A DNA stretch of 64,000 nucleotides, taken from positions 62,001-126,000 of the forward strand of contig MCFE01000107.1 of the NCBI GenBank assembly GCA_002104905.1, read 5' to 3'. Source of the stretch: Basidiobolus meristosporus CBS 931.73. Lineage: Eukaryota; Basidiobolomycota; Basidiobolomycetes; Basidiobolales; Basidiobolaceae. The position numbers and the translations under genes were made by a program. The notes under the pieces were generated by a model. The model did not search any database. It worked only from the letters and a program-made list of their open reading frames with translations, and was not told where the DNA came from. Shown here one piece after another: positions 34,593-44,189 of this stretch (position 1 is its first letter; every line of letters starts with the position of its first letter).

Positions 34593-37500
34593 ATGACTTC
34601 TACCAGCAAACAAAGCAATACCAACATCTTCCCTGTAAAGGAGAGGTTTGATAGGAAGAACTACAGACCTTGGAGAATCAAGATGCAGATCCACCTTGAG
34701 GAAAGAAAGCTCTGGAACATAGTAACAGGAAAGGAAGTTGAGCCCAAAGGAACAGCAGGAGATGTGGAGAAGTTTCAAGAGAAGGAGAGAAAGGCCTTCA
34801 ATGCAATATGCATCAATGTGCAAGACTCCTTCATTGGACAAGTCCATGCCTCAAATAATGCCAAAGCAGCATGGGAATCCTTAGAGAAGATCTTTAGAGC
34901 AAAGTCAGTATCAAGCAAGCTTTATTTGAAACAAAAGTTCTTCAACATGAGAAAAAAGCCAGATGATGACATGCTACAACTCATTACCAGAATGGAGACA
35001 CTTGCAGAAGAACTTTACAGCATTAATGCTGGTGTAGATGATGAAGAAAAGATACTCTGTCTGCTTTGCAGCCTACCAGACAAGTATGAGCCACTCATAC
35101 TTTCTTTTAAAAGCAGAGAAGACAACTTGACTTTAGACTATGTCAAAGAAAGACTTCTCCATGAAGAACTCAGACGTAATGATCAAGCAGAGAAAATTGA
35201 AGATAATGCTTTATTCAGTTCAGAAAGGCATACAGAAAAGAAGGGAAAGCAACAAAACCGAAGAAAACCTGGCTGCTGTAACTACTGTAAGAAGCCAGGA
35301 CACTGGGCAAGAGAATGCAAGAAGAAACAAGCAGACAAAAAACAGAAACTAGAGCAGGCAAACCATATAACTACTGATGAACAGTTATTTGTCACTGTAC
35401 AAGAGAGTGCAAGTAACCAAAGTAATGAATGGTATATTGACTCTGGAGCATCACAGCATATTTGTGGTATAAAGGATTGGTTCAGCAACTTAAAGACTAT
35501 TCCCGTAAGAAAGGTTTATCTGGGAGATAACTCTGCATTGGAAGCTACCGCTAGTGGGTCTATACAACTAAATATGAGTGATAACTCAGGGGCAACAACA
35601 GCAAAACTGACTGACGTACTCTATGTACCTGGAATAGCTAAGAACCTACTCTCAGTGGGTAAAGCAACTACTCAGGGACTGAAATTTGTTTTTACTAAGC
35701 TGAGCTGCTCAATATTGAGTGAAAATGGACAAAAATTAGCTTTGGGAATCAGAGATCACAATATATACAAGTTACAATACAAGATCATTGTACCTGAGTA
35801 TGTCAACATTGCTGAAACTGATGAAACCAACTGGGAGACGTGGCATAGGAGGCTAGGACACATAGGGGAACAGAAAATGAGCCAATTGGTGAAAAATCAG
35901 CTTGTTTTGGGCCTAAAATACTCAATTCCAATCAAATTGAATGTTTGTAAGGGATGTTCATATGGAAAACAAGCTAGGCAACGTTTCAAGAGCTCAGAAG
36001 GCATTAATACCACCGAAATATTGGCTATTGTACACTCAGACATATGTGGCCCCATGACAACACTGTCCTTTGGAGCCAAGAGATACTTTATGACGTTTAT
36101 TGATGACAAGACAAGATATACATGGGTGTACTTCCTCAAAACAAAGGATGAAGCTTTAGAGACGTTTAAGCACTTCAAGAACATGGCAGAAACACAAACT
36201 AGGTGTAAATTGGAGGTACCACAAAGTGACAATGGAGGAGAATACTGCTCAAAGGAGTTTGCAAAATACTGCTTGTCTACTGGTATACTTCAACAGACCA
36301 CAGTTCCTCATACTCCACAGCAAAATGGAGTAGCAGAACCTGCAAATAGAACAATAGTAGAGATGGCAAGATCTATCCTACATGATAAGGGAATGGACTA
36401 CAAGTTTTGGGCTGAATCTGTTGCTACCGCTGTATACATCAAGAACAGATGCCCAACAACAGCACTACGTGATTCTACACCCTTTGAAGCATATACAGGC
36501 AAAAAACCAGATCTCCAGCACCTCAGGATCTTTGGCAGTGATGTTTTTTATCACATCCCTGACAAAAAACGCTCAAAGTTGGAACCAAAGAGTAGAAAAG
36601 GGATCTTTCTTGGGTATTGTGAAGATACTAAAGGGTATAGAGTGTATGATGGCGAGATTCAGAAGCTGATCAAGAGCAGGGACGTTGTATTTGAGGAGAA
36701 TTCAGATCAGAAAGCCACAGAAATCATTGGCCAGCTGCCTGATGATGCAATCAACACAAATGAAGAAGATACATACCAAATCCAGCCAGAGATGGAAGAT
36801 ACTTCTACCAGTTCCAGATCAGAACAGATTATCCCAGTTAGGAGATCTACCAGAATAAGAAATGCCCCTGGATCCTGGTGGCAGACATCCAATGATCATG
36901 AAGAAGCTTATCTTGCCTTATGTGCCAAACCTCAGAATCTGGTACAGGCAATGCACGGTCCAGATGCTACTAGGTGGCAACAAGCCATGCAGGAGGAGTA
37001 CCAATCACTGATCAAGGCAAAAACGTGGGAACTGGTAGATTTACCAAATGGGAGAAAGCCAATAGGATGTAGATGGGTCTACAAGATCAAGATAACCTCA
37101 AATGGTGCCGTTGATAAGTACAAGGCTAGATTGGTAGCTAAAGGCTATTCCCAGATCCAGGGACTAGACTTTAAGGAAACATTTGCTCCGGTTGCCAAGT
37201 TTAACTCTATTAGGACAGTTCTAGCCCTGGCAGCTGTACACAGTCTAGATCTACACCAAATGGACGTCAAAACAGCCTTTCTAAATGGGGATTTGCAAGA
37301 AACTATATATATGGAGCAACCAGAAGGTTTTACCGATCCAAAAAGCCCCCATAAGGTGTGCAAACTTAGAAAATTGTTGTATGGGCTTAAGCAGGCACCC
37401 AGAGCATGGTATAACAAGATTGACACATATCTAGAGGAAATTGGGTTCTCTCGTAGCACTGCAGATCACAGTATATATGTGAAACAGCTCAAAAAGGGTG

Positions 37501-38510
37501 TGATCATCCTAGTTCTTTATGTGGACGACCTAATTATAGCTACAAGTGATCAAGAGGCACTTAAACAGACAAGATCAGATCTCTTCAGCAAGTTTGGGAT
37601 GAAAGATCTTGGAAAATTGAGCTATTTTCTTGGAATTGAGGTCAAATTTGACATACCTACGCAGAAAATTGTGCTGAATCAGTCTAAGTACATCAGGGAC
37701 ATTCTTAGACGCTTCAAAATGGAAAATTACAAGCCTGCAGCAGCCCCTATGGACAATAACCTGAAATTAAGCAAATCTCAGCCAGTTATGGATGAAAACG
37801 GCTCAAATATGGACCAAAACTTTCCCTATCAATCAATGGTTGGTAGCCTAATGTACTTGATGGTGTCCACACGTCCAGATATTGCAGTAGCAGTTGGAAT
37901 AGTCAGTCAATTCATGCAGAATTATGGATCAGATCAAATTGCAGCAGTTAAGCGGATTTTCAGATATCTACAAGGTACCATAAATATGGTACTGAAATAC
38001 TCTGGAGCAGCTAATAGGCAAAAATTTGATGGTTATAGTGATTCAGATTGGGGTAGAGATCTGATTGACAGACACTCTACCACAGGCTATGTATTTCTTT
38101 ATGCTGGTGCAGCTATTACTTGGAATTGCAAGAAACAACCAACTGTGGCACTATCTACAACTGAAGCCAAATATATGGCTGCATGTCAAGCAACTAAGGA
38201 GGCTATATGGCTACAAAAATTATTCAAAGACTTAGGTTTTAATTCAGGTGAACCAACATGTATTTACAAGGATACTCAAAGTTGTATTTCATTAGCTAGA
38301 AATCCTACTAATCATGCCAGAACTAAGCACATTGATATACAGCATCACTTTGTGAGGGTAGCTGTAGAAAATAACCTAGTAGAGCTGGTTTACTGCCCAA
38401 CTGACAAAATGGTGGCAGACATATTGACAAAACAACTAGCTAGGCCACAGTTTGAGATCCTTAGAGAGAAATTGGGATTAAGAAATTATTTAGTTGAGGG
38501 GGAGTGTTGA
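34593..38510 (+). CDS. Gag-Pol polyprotein of copia family A, intact
   Basis: A single 1305-residue frame with the Ty1/copia domain order. Gag occupies about 1-225, with a zinc knuckle CNYCKKPGHWAREC at 229-242. The protease has DSGA at 283-286. Integrase has a zinc-binding HHCC region (H418, H423, C452, C455) and the catalytic triad D483, D546 and E582 (HSD, SDNGGE, QQNGVAEP). The integrase C-terminal GIFLGY-like motif is near 671. The reverse transcriptase spans about 806-1050, with CRWVYK, ETFAPVAKF, DVKTAFLNG and YVDD at 976-979. RNase H spans about 1146-1290, with D1150, E1191 and D1227. No frameshift separates gag from pol. The start is chosen at 34593 because the ATG inside the primer site lies in another frame and stops at 34590. 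The stop lies inside the 3' LTR: its TGTTGA start reads Cys-stop. Confidence 0.97.
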   Translation: MTSTSKQSNTNIFPVKERFDRKNYRPWRIKMQIHLEERKLWNIVTGKEVEPKGTAGDVEKFQEKERKAFNAICINVQDSFIGQVHASNNAKAAWESLEKIFRAKSVSSKLYLKQKFFNMRKKPDDDMLQLITRMETLAEELYSINAGVDDEEKILCLLCSLPDKYEPLILSFKSREDNLTLDYVKERLLHEELRRNDQAEKIEDNALFSSERHTEKKGKQQNRRKPGCCNYCKKPGHWARECKKKQADKKQKLEQANHITTDEQLFVTVQESASNQSNEWYIDSGASQHICGIKDWFSNLKTIPVRKVYLGDNSALEATASGSIQLNMSDNSGATTAKLTDVLYVPGIAKNLLSVGKATTQGLKFVFTKLSCSILSENGQKLALGIRDHNIYKLQYKIIVPEYVNIAETDETNWETWHRRLGHIGEQKMSQLVKNQLVLGLKYSIPIKLNVCKGCSYGKQARQRFKSSEGINTTEILAIVHSDICGPMTTLSFGAKRYFMTFIDDKTRYTWVYFLKTKDEALETFKHFKNMAETQTRCKLEVPQSDNGGEYCSKEFAKYCLSTGILQQTTVPHTPQQNGVAEPANRTIVEMARSILHDKGMDYKFWAESVATAVYIKNRCPTTALRDSTPFEAYTGKKPDLQHLRIFGSDVFYHIPDKKRSKLEPKSRKGIFLGYCEDTKGYRVYDGEIQKLIKSRDVVFEENSDQKATEIIGQLPDDAINTNEEDTYQIQPEMEDTSTSSRSEQIIPVRRSTRIRNAPGSWWQTSNDHEEAYLALCAKPQNLVQAMHGPDATRWQQAMQEEYQSLIKAKTWELVDLPNGRKPIGCRWVYKIKITSNGAVDKYKARLVAKGYSQIQGLDFKETFAPVAKFNSIRTVLALAAVHSLDLHQMDVKTAFLNGDLQETIYMEQPEGFTDPKSPHKVCKLRKLLYGLKQAPRAWYNKIDTYLEEIGFSRSTADHSIYVKQLKKGVIILVLYVDDLIIATSDQEALKQTRSDLFSKFGMKDLGKLSYFLGIEVKFDIPTQKIVLNQSKYIRDILRRFKMENYKPAAAPMDNNLKLSKSQPVMDENGSNMDQNFPYQSMVGSLMYLMVSTRPDIAVAVGIVSQFMQNYGSDQIAAVKRIFRYLQGTINMVLKYSGAANRQKFDGYSDSDWGRDLIDRHSTTGYVFLYAGAAITWNCKKQPTVALSTTEAKYMAACQATKEAIWLQKLFKDLGFNSGEPTCIYKDTQSCISLARNPTNHARTKHIDIQHHFVRVAVENNLVELVYCPTDKMVADILTKQLARPQFEILREKLGLRNYLVEGEC
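38496..38504 (+). other. Polypurine tract of copia A
   Basis: GAGGGGGAG directly precedes the 3' LTR, as needed for plus-strand priming. It is also coding, giving the Glu-Gly-Glu near the Pol C-terminus. Confidence 0.85.
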
Positions 38511-38873
38511 AATATTGGACTATTTGGTATCATTCAGCAACTAAAAATTTACTTAACAATTCTAGGCTAGTCTTAGTCACTGTAGGACTCATTTACTGCC
38601 TTAACTTCGCCACTTTCTCCAGATATATGATCTTATGATTATTCCCCTATAGTCAGGATCAAATTAGCACTATTACCAAACATTATGTACTAACCCTGAA
38701 ACTGTTACAGAATGCTCCTGAATATTGAGAAACCCTCCCTACTTAGTGTTGCAGCTGTATTACTTCTACAAAGGTATAAATACTGAGCTTCTTTATGAAT
38801 AAACAACAGTTCAACTATTATCACTATTTCTTGATACGTTCCTTACATCCAAATCACTTCTTAAATTGCAACA
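38505..38873 (+). repeat. 3' LTR of the intact copia A, 369 bp
   Basis: Same length as the 5' LTR; five substitutions (three transitions and two transversions). TATA at 38775-38782 and AATAAA at 38798-38803. Ends GCAACA, directly next to foldback sequence AGTACCACATTGAGCC. Confidence 0.95.
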
Positions 38874-39092
38874 AGTACCACATTGAGCCTTGAGTGCCAA
38901 ATGATGCCATAGTGTGCCAGGGAGGCCAAGTGGGCGTGTACTTGGCCATAAAGTGTGAAACATAGTTCTTGAACTTTATGCAAAGCAGTGTCTGTGCTTC
39001 ACTAGTTGTGCTGGAGAAAATCCATTTTTGACCTTTTTTGGGATCATTTGGCGCTCATGGCTCAATGTGGCACCATCCAACAGAACAAGTCC
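38874..39092. mobile_element. Foldback element H3, truncated and internally deleted
   Basis: It begins inside the left arm (equivalent to base 17 or so of H1) right at the copia LTR edge. It follows the arm for about 170 bp, then jumps at a T-rich run to the outer 45 bp of the right arm (GGCGCTCATGGCTCAATGTGG..AACAAGTCC). Loop and most of the right arm are deleted. Confidence 0.75.
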
Positions 39093-39095
39093 ATC

Positions 39096-39700
39096 TTATT
39101 GCATAAGTTATTCCCCACTTTATGTAAGATTACTAAATGTAAGTGCTTCTGTATTAGGCAAGCACCTGTGCCAGTACCTGTCACACATGACCCAACTGTG
39201 TCCCCATCACTACCTTTTCTACTCCATATATGGTATCCCTATGTTACACTGGTTTCAGGATACCAATCCCTGATTAGTTGGATGTGCTGTGCCCCTTAAA
39301 ACCTGCCAGCATCTAAGAACATTCTTAGCATATTCTAATGTTATTAAGATTTCTATTGATCATCAGAACCTTCTGGATTACCATGATTAGTAATCACCTG
39401 GCCAGTGAGTGTAGTATATAAGGGAGGTAATCCCTGCACAATGAATTATCATCCCTTTTATCAGTATGCCAACTTGCTAATTAGTGCAATCACTGCTACC
39501 TGCTGCTTCCCAAACTTCTAATCCCAGACCACAGGACACTCCCAGGAAACCAGGCCATTAGCCCACTGACCTTTGAGGCACTACCTGTGAGGGATACTCA
39601 GAGGAGATATCTTTTAATATATCTTACGCTTTCCTAGTTTACTCTTCTGCAGGGAAAGATACCTTTCTGTCCTTGTAGCTATTGTCCACAGCTGTATTCT
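39096..39700 (+). repeat. LTR-like repeat E, copy 2
   Basis: Plus-strand counterpart of 4995-5620, with the TATATAAGGGAGG box at about 39415 and the CATATATGG block near 39225. No coding region of a related retrotransposon is visible next to it. The sequence 39700-39960 matches nothing I recognise. Confidence 0.5.
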
Positions 39701-39959
39701 TATCAAGGCCCTGCTGGTGAAGTTTACAGCCATTTTCACTTTGGAAGCTTTTGAAAGCTTTGTATGTTGTCATCCCAGAGGATGCTGAACCCAGCACATA
39801 CTTTTGTTAAAATGCCAGTTAGTTTGGGGACTGTAGCTCAATGGTTTTTCCTTGACAAGCTTGTGGCTATAGTCCCCTTCACATTAAAGTAGAGACAAAG
39901 CTCAAGTTTTTCTAGCAAGCTTTTGCAAGAGGTTATTGCTCCCATTGAACACATCACGC

Positions 39960-42396
39960 ACAAAACACTTGAGAAGTGTTGGATGTATCTCTACCATAGA
40001 CTCAAGCACCACCACACCAGATATATTACAGTAACACCCCATCTAAAGAAGATCATGCAGTGCAGCAAATAATGTGAAGCTATAAACAAATTGACTCAGC
40101 ATCAATCAAGTGCCAACATTTCCAATATATTATATGGCAAACATACAAGCAACTAAGAAGCAAGTGCCACTTTGAATGGATGTATGGCCATGCCTTGGCC
40201 TAGGTACTTAATGGAGTCTCATTAGACAAGTACTCCACCACTAAATCCTGCTGGCTACTAATTCTTATCACCTTGAATTTGTCACCAATCTATTGGTATT
40301 GGAGCAGATATCTGATGGTAATGGCTGCTGGTATTTTGGCCTAAATCACCATTCAACCTGGAGAGCTAACTGTATCCATTGGTGGATGGATATTGTATGC
40401 TTTCCAGCAGAATATAGTTATATGGCTGTCATGCCAAAGCACATATTATTATCTGTATTGGGCATACCCCAGCCATCAGCAAGATAGCCGGCTTTTCTAG
40501 GCACAATAATCAGTATTGCTGTTGAATATGTGAGATTCAGGGGAGTTACTCCATAACGCAAACACATTTTATTATGCAAAAAACTACACTAAGTGCATCA
40601 TCTTCCCACAGAGACAACATACAGAAGTCAGCATGCAATTGCAGCAAAGCTTGCAAGCTAAAAGCCACTGGGCAGAATATAAAACTAATTAGAAACTGGA
40701 GATACTTAAGCTAGAGAGTATCTGTTAGCACAAAACTTTCCACTGAGAGCATTGCATTGCCTGTTCAACAATATTCCTGTGCTAGTGACCAAGTTGAGCA
40801 TAGCACATTCCATGCAGAACAAGCTCTTTGAGATACCAGAGAATTTTGAAAGAACTAGTAAGATATTGCACTGTATCTGCTACAAGAAGTACCTCTTGCA
40901 AGCTTCAATTAATATTCATGTGCATATGCAACTATATAAATGCAGGGGCTGGAGGAGTTAATATGTATCTATTCAAGTGACCTTCTGGAGCCATTTATAA
41001 CAAGAGTACATTGCAGGCATTGTGAGCCATATAGTGATATTGTAGGAATACCTATCAAGAAGTGGAGTACCAATGCCAATTTGACACATCTACTACTTTT
41101 ATTCAAGGAGTTTGTGTCAGGATTTGAGTGGCTATACTACAAGAATAGAGCTGCGCACATAGATCTCTGCTGCCACTCTTTTTGTTATCTACTCCATCTT
41201 GCTAAGCATGTGGAGAATATTGGGCCTTACTTTACCTGTTGATTGTTTCCTTAGAGCAGATGTGTGGGGAGATAGGAAGACAAGTCAAGTTTCAGGTATT
41301 ACCATAACCAGTCTCATCAGCTGCTTTACCTTCAACTCCATCATGGAATTGATGAGTTGGCACATGGAGGACAGCTAGGAATAGTTGGAGAACACTGAGA
41401 ATAGCTTTGCACATGGATAGACCTATGCCTTCAGAACTAAGAAGCTAAGCAGTCCCAATTAGTGGGTAATCAATCAAGTTATGCATGAATAGGTTGGCCA
41501 CAACAAGCAACTTATTTCTATTATGACAGCTTTATCAAAGTATACAAGCTATGTCTTAGTCACAAGCCAGTCTGTATGCCACTCAATCTGGAATTCACAC
41601 AAATACAAGCCAGAATGCACCTATCAGGGAGTCTAGAATCTAATAGGGAAAAGGAATATATTGGCTAACTACTACAGAGCTCATTTTGGATATTCAGGAG
41701 GTACTCATGGCAACAGTGGTGTCAACCAAACATACATATGCAAGAGGTGTATGTTACCAGCAACAAAAGGTAAGTAGCAACTTTGCAAGTACCATGCTGA
41801 AAAGCTGTAAGGTTGGGGCAATAGTAGTGTGTTAATTGCAGCAGGTATGTGTGCATGTAGAGGTTAGTAAGCAGGATGCCATACCACATTATGAAATGAG
41901 CTATATATGTAATACCTAATGTAGTAGTGGTCAGCAAGTAAAGAAGGGTGATTCTACAGTGGAGTAAACATATGGCCTAAGGGGAGGTTGAAAAAGCAAA
42001 TACTATTAGGTAAGTTGGCTCAGTAGTATTATACAGAACTAACTGTAGGCTACCATACTGCTGTCATAATGCAAGCAGAGGTCTGCAATGAGGCCATTGG
42101 ATCACTACAAAGCTTCTTGCCATAGGTGGCAATTGAATGTATTAGCTGGTTAGTTCCACTCAAACTGATCTGAAATGCATCAAGATCATCAGAATGCCAT
42201 GCAATTCTTGTCAAAAGAATGCTTTGATGCTGTCAAGTATTGACATTACTTGGCAGAATGTTCTGCAAATGCCATCACAATCCATTTTAAGACTGTGTAG
42301 AGGGTCAATAATTCTAACCTGCTAGCATTATGACAGCCTTATGGTAGGATCCTGATGACTGTTCCAGATTAGATCCACCTGTGTGTCCCAATTCAT
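39960..42396 (+). mobile_element. CACTA/EnSpm-like element, plus-strand copy, degenerate
   Basis: It follows the long minus-strand copy (5700-8170) in the same order: a GATATATTACAGTAACACC block at about 40020, the Tnp2-like coding span, and the 3' region up to a GATCCACCTGTGTGTCCC block. A foldback element at 42397 interrupts it there; the 3' region appears to resume at 43136 (ATTTTTCACAGGG against ATTTCTCATAAGG in copy 2). No intact frames. Confidence 0.65.
40041..41420 (+). pseudogene. Tnp2-like transposase, degenerate (plus-strand copy)
   Basis: Pieces in order: HILLSVLGIPQPSAR at about 40440-40485, matching LILLSALEIPQLSAR in the minus copy; the K-x-LHCICYKKYLLQ region (40752-40961); then a piece at 40940-41242 with FEWLYYKNRAAHIDLC and LLHLAKHVENIGPYFTC. 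The last resembles the LYY..R..C..H.LLH..IRETGP segment common near the C-terminus of fungal Tnp2-like transposases. After a stop the wording QMCGEIGRQVK continues the MERxCG-type block. This gives more of the C-terminal half than the minus-strand copy. Frameshifts and stops make it dead. Confidence 0.7.
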
Positions 42397-43135
42397 AGAC
42401 CTGTTTCATTGGGTGGTGCTGCATTGAGGCATGAGTGCAAAATAGTGTCATGGTGTGCCAGAGAGGCAAAGTAGCCTATACCTGTCTACAGAATGATAAA
42501 AGTTGCTCTGCATTTCTATGCAATGTAGCCCTTGTACACACCTCCTGTAATGGAGAAAATCCAATTTTTGAGCTTTTTTGAGATTTATTGTGAGCAAAAT
42601 GTGTAGGAGTGCAGAAAGACTGAAGTCACACATTTAGTAGGCAATACTTATGGCATTCTGATTCTAGCTGCAGAGGCTTGAGGTATGCTTCAAAAGTGCA
42701 TGGCCCTATCTTAGTCCAATAGTACAATAAGGTGGTATTAGTGCTTTGTATGAGTGTTACTTCAGAGCTGATATTTCAACATAGTGGCAGATAGAATCAG
42801 TAGACCAAGAGAGTGTGATGCATTTTTGTTACTTGTTACAAGCCTCTGCAGCTAGACTAACAGTGTCATAGGAATTGAGTACCAAGTATATGTCCTCAGT
42901 CCATCTGCATTCTTCTGATTCTTACATACTGTGCACAATATGAACCCCAAAGAATATGTCAAAAATTGGGTTTTCTCCAGAACAGAAGGTGAAGCTCAGA
43001 GGTGCATTTGCATGAGAAAATAGAATTGTGTTTCCCTTTGTGTAGCAAAGTTAAGGTCTACTATGCCACTATAGCATGCCAAGGCACTATCTTGCACTCA
43101 TAGCTCAATGTGGCACTATCCAGTAGAACAAGTCA
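42397..43135. mobile_element. Foldback element H4, 739 bp, diverged
   Basis: Complete two-armed copy: left end AGACCTGTTTCATTGGGTGG, right end complementary to TGACTTGTTCTACTGG. Its loop (near 42740-42790) has the same orientation as in H1. It sits in the 3' region of a CACTA-like copy. ATT occurs next to both ends (42391-42393 with a 3-bp offset, and 43136-43138), so the original 3-bp duplication may have been ATT. Arms are more diverged than in H1. Confidence 0.75.
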
Positions 43136-43189
43136 ATTTTTCACAGGGCTAGAGTTCTTCCTTCCTGCACAAATACTGCTTTAATTACC

Positions 43190-43640
43190 TGGCTTATTGA
43201 TTGTTCTATATCACTGATATTGATGAAAAGACAACACTTCTGAAGCTACAACATTGCATCATTCACAGTAGATGGATTTTTGTACACACTTGGCTCCATC
43301 AAGTATCCTTGGCATTATCTTCTGTTGATGTTGCTGCATTGCATATTGGTACCTTGCTAATCTCATACAGAGTACTGCAGCATGGAGAGATAGTCTCACA
43401 ATCCATTGATGAGCCTTCTTCCTCAGAGCTCCCACTCTGAAGGCCATATTCAGAAGGCTGAGATAAGCCAAATGGTGTCATAAACTATCCTGACTCAGCT
43501 TGCACATGGTGATAGGTGCAGCTAGTTGCTATTACAGTAGAATCAAGTAGCAGACAAGATGTTGCTAGCACAGTAGTATGTGAAGAGCTCAAATATAGGA
43601 CTTGTGTGGCAGCACACTGGCCATGAGCCTTCTAATACTT
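43190..43640 (-). mobile_element. CACTA-like 5' region fragment
   Basis: Matches 8420-8720 of the long minus-strand copy: TCCTTGGCATT..GTTG, GAGCCTTCTTCCTCAGAG, and AAGCCAAATGGTGTCA against AGCCTAAAGGTGTCA. It lies on the same strand as that copy. The rest of an element is not present to its left, where the plus-strand copy ends. Confidence 0.5.
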
Positions 43641-44189
43641 CATATGTTATCAGAATGCTTGATAGCTGAGAGGCTTATTTCAGTGGCCACATTACTTTTT
43701 TTCCCTTCTTTTATGGCATTGAGTCAAAGTAGTCTTGTCCATGGGCCAGAGAGCTTGACACTTTACAGCATAAAGCCATTATATCCCTCTTTTGTTAATA
43801 TTCATGTGAGCTTTGACAGTCTTGTACTTGAGATATTGCACTTACAATAATGTAAAATTCAATGAGGTCCCTCTAAAGTAATCACTATAAAAAAGGTTGT
43901 GGCACATCCCTGCTAGAAATTAGGTTAGCATTCTCTAGATTTGTAGGTATTTATCTAAGTGACTAAGTTAGACAAATACTTAGGTAGAATTCCAGATCTT
44001 TGTGACAAAGACCACTTCTGAATTGTTGTAATGAAAATTTACTAGGCTTTTTGTAATATCTAAGGCACAGTTTCTTAATAATCTTTGCATGGTGTTCACA
44101 TAGCATCAGCACCTGTTAGTCATAGGATTAAGGTCTTTTAGTGGCCTTTCAATGGGATAATCAAAATTATTTTTTCATAATATTAACAA
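43641..44189. other. Mixed scraps, mostly unassigned
   Basis: 43641-43919 matches nothing I know. 43920-44000 is a copia B LTR scrap in minus orientation (ATCTAAGTGACTAAGTTAG). About 44085-44170 matches a short piece also found inside the copia B gag at 62262-62345 and at a terminus of family D near 59130-59230. Confidence 0.4.

Larger units (their letters stand above)
34188..38873 (+). mobile_element. Complete Ty1/copia element, family A, 4686 bp
   Basis: Two 369-bp LTRs (TGTTGA...ACA) enclose a primer-binding site, one uninterrupted Gag-Pol frame and a polypurine tract. I count five differences between the LTRs, about 98.6% identity, so the insertion is fairly young. The flanking pentamers differ (GTTTT at 34183-34187, AGTAC at 38874-38878), so no target-site duplication is present. 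The left flank is gypsy RNase H and the right flank is the inside of a foldback element. With its own coding capacity intact, this copy could be autonomous. Confidence 0.96.

Noticed and set aside
36382-36669. 95-codon frame inside the copia A gene in another frame
   Set aside because: Shadow of the intact pol frame.
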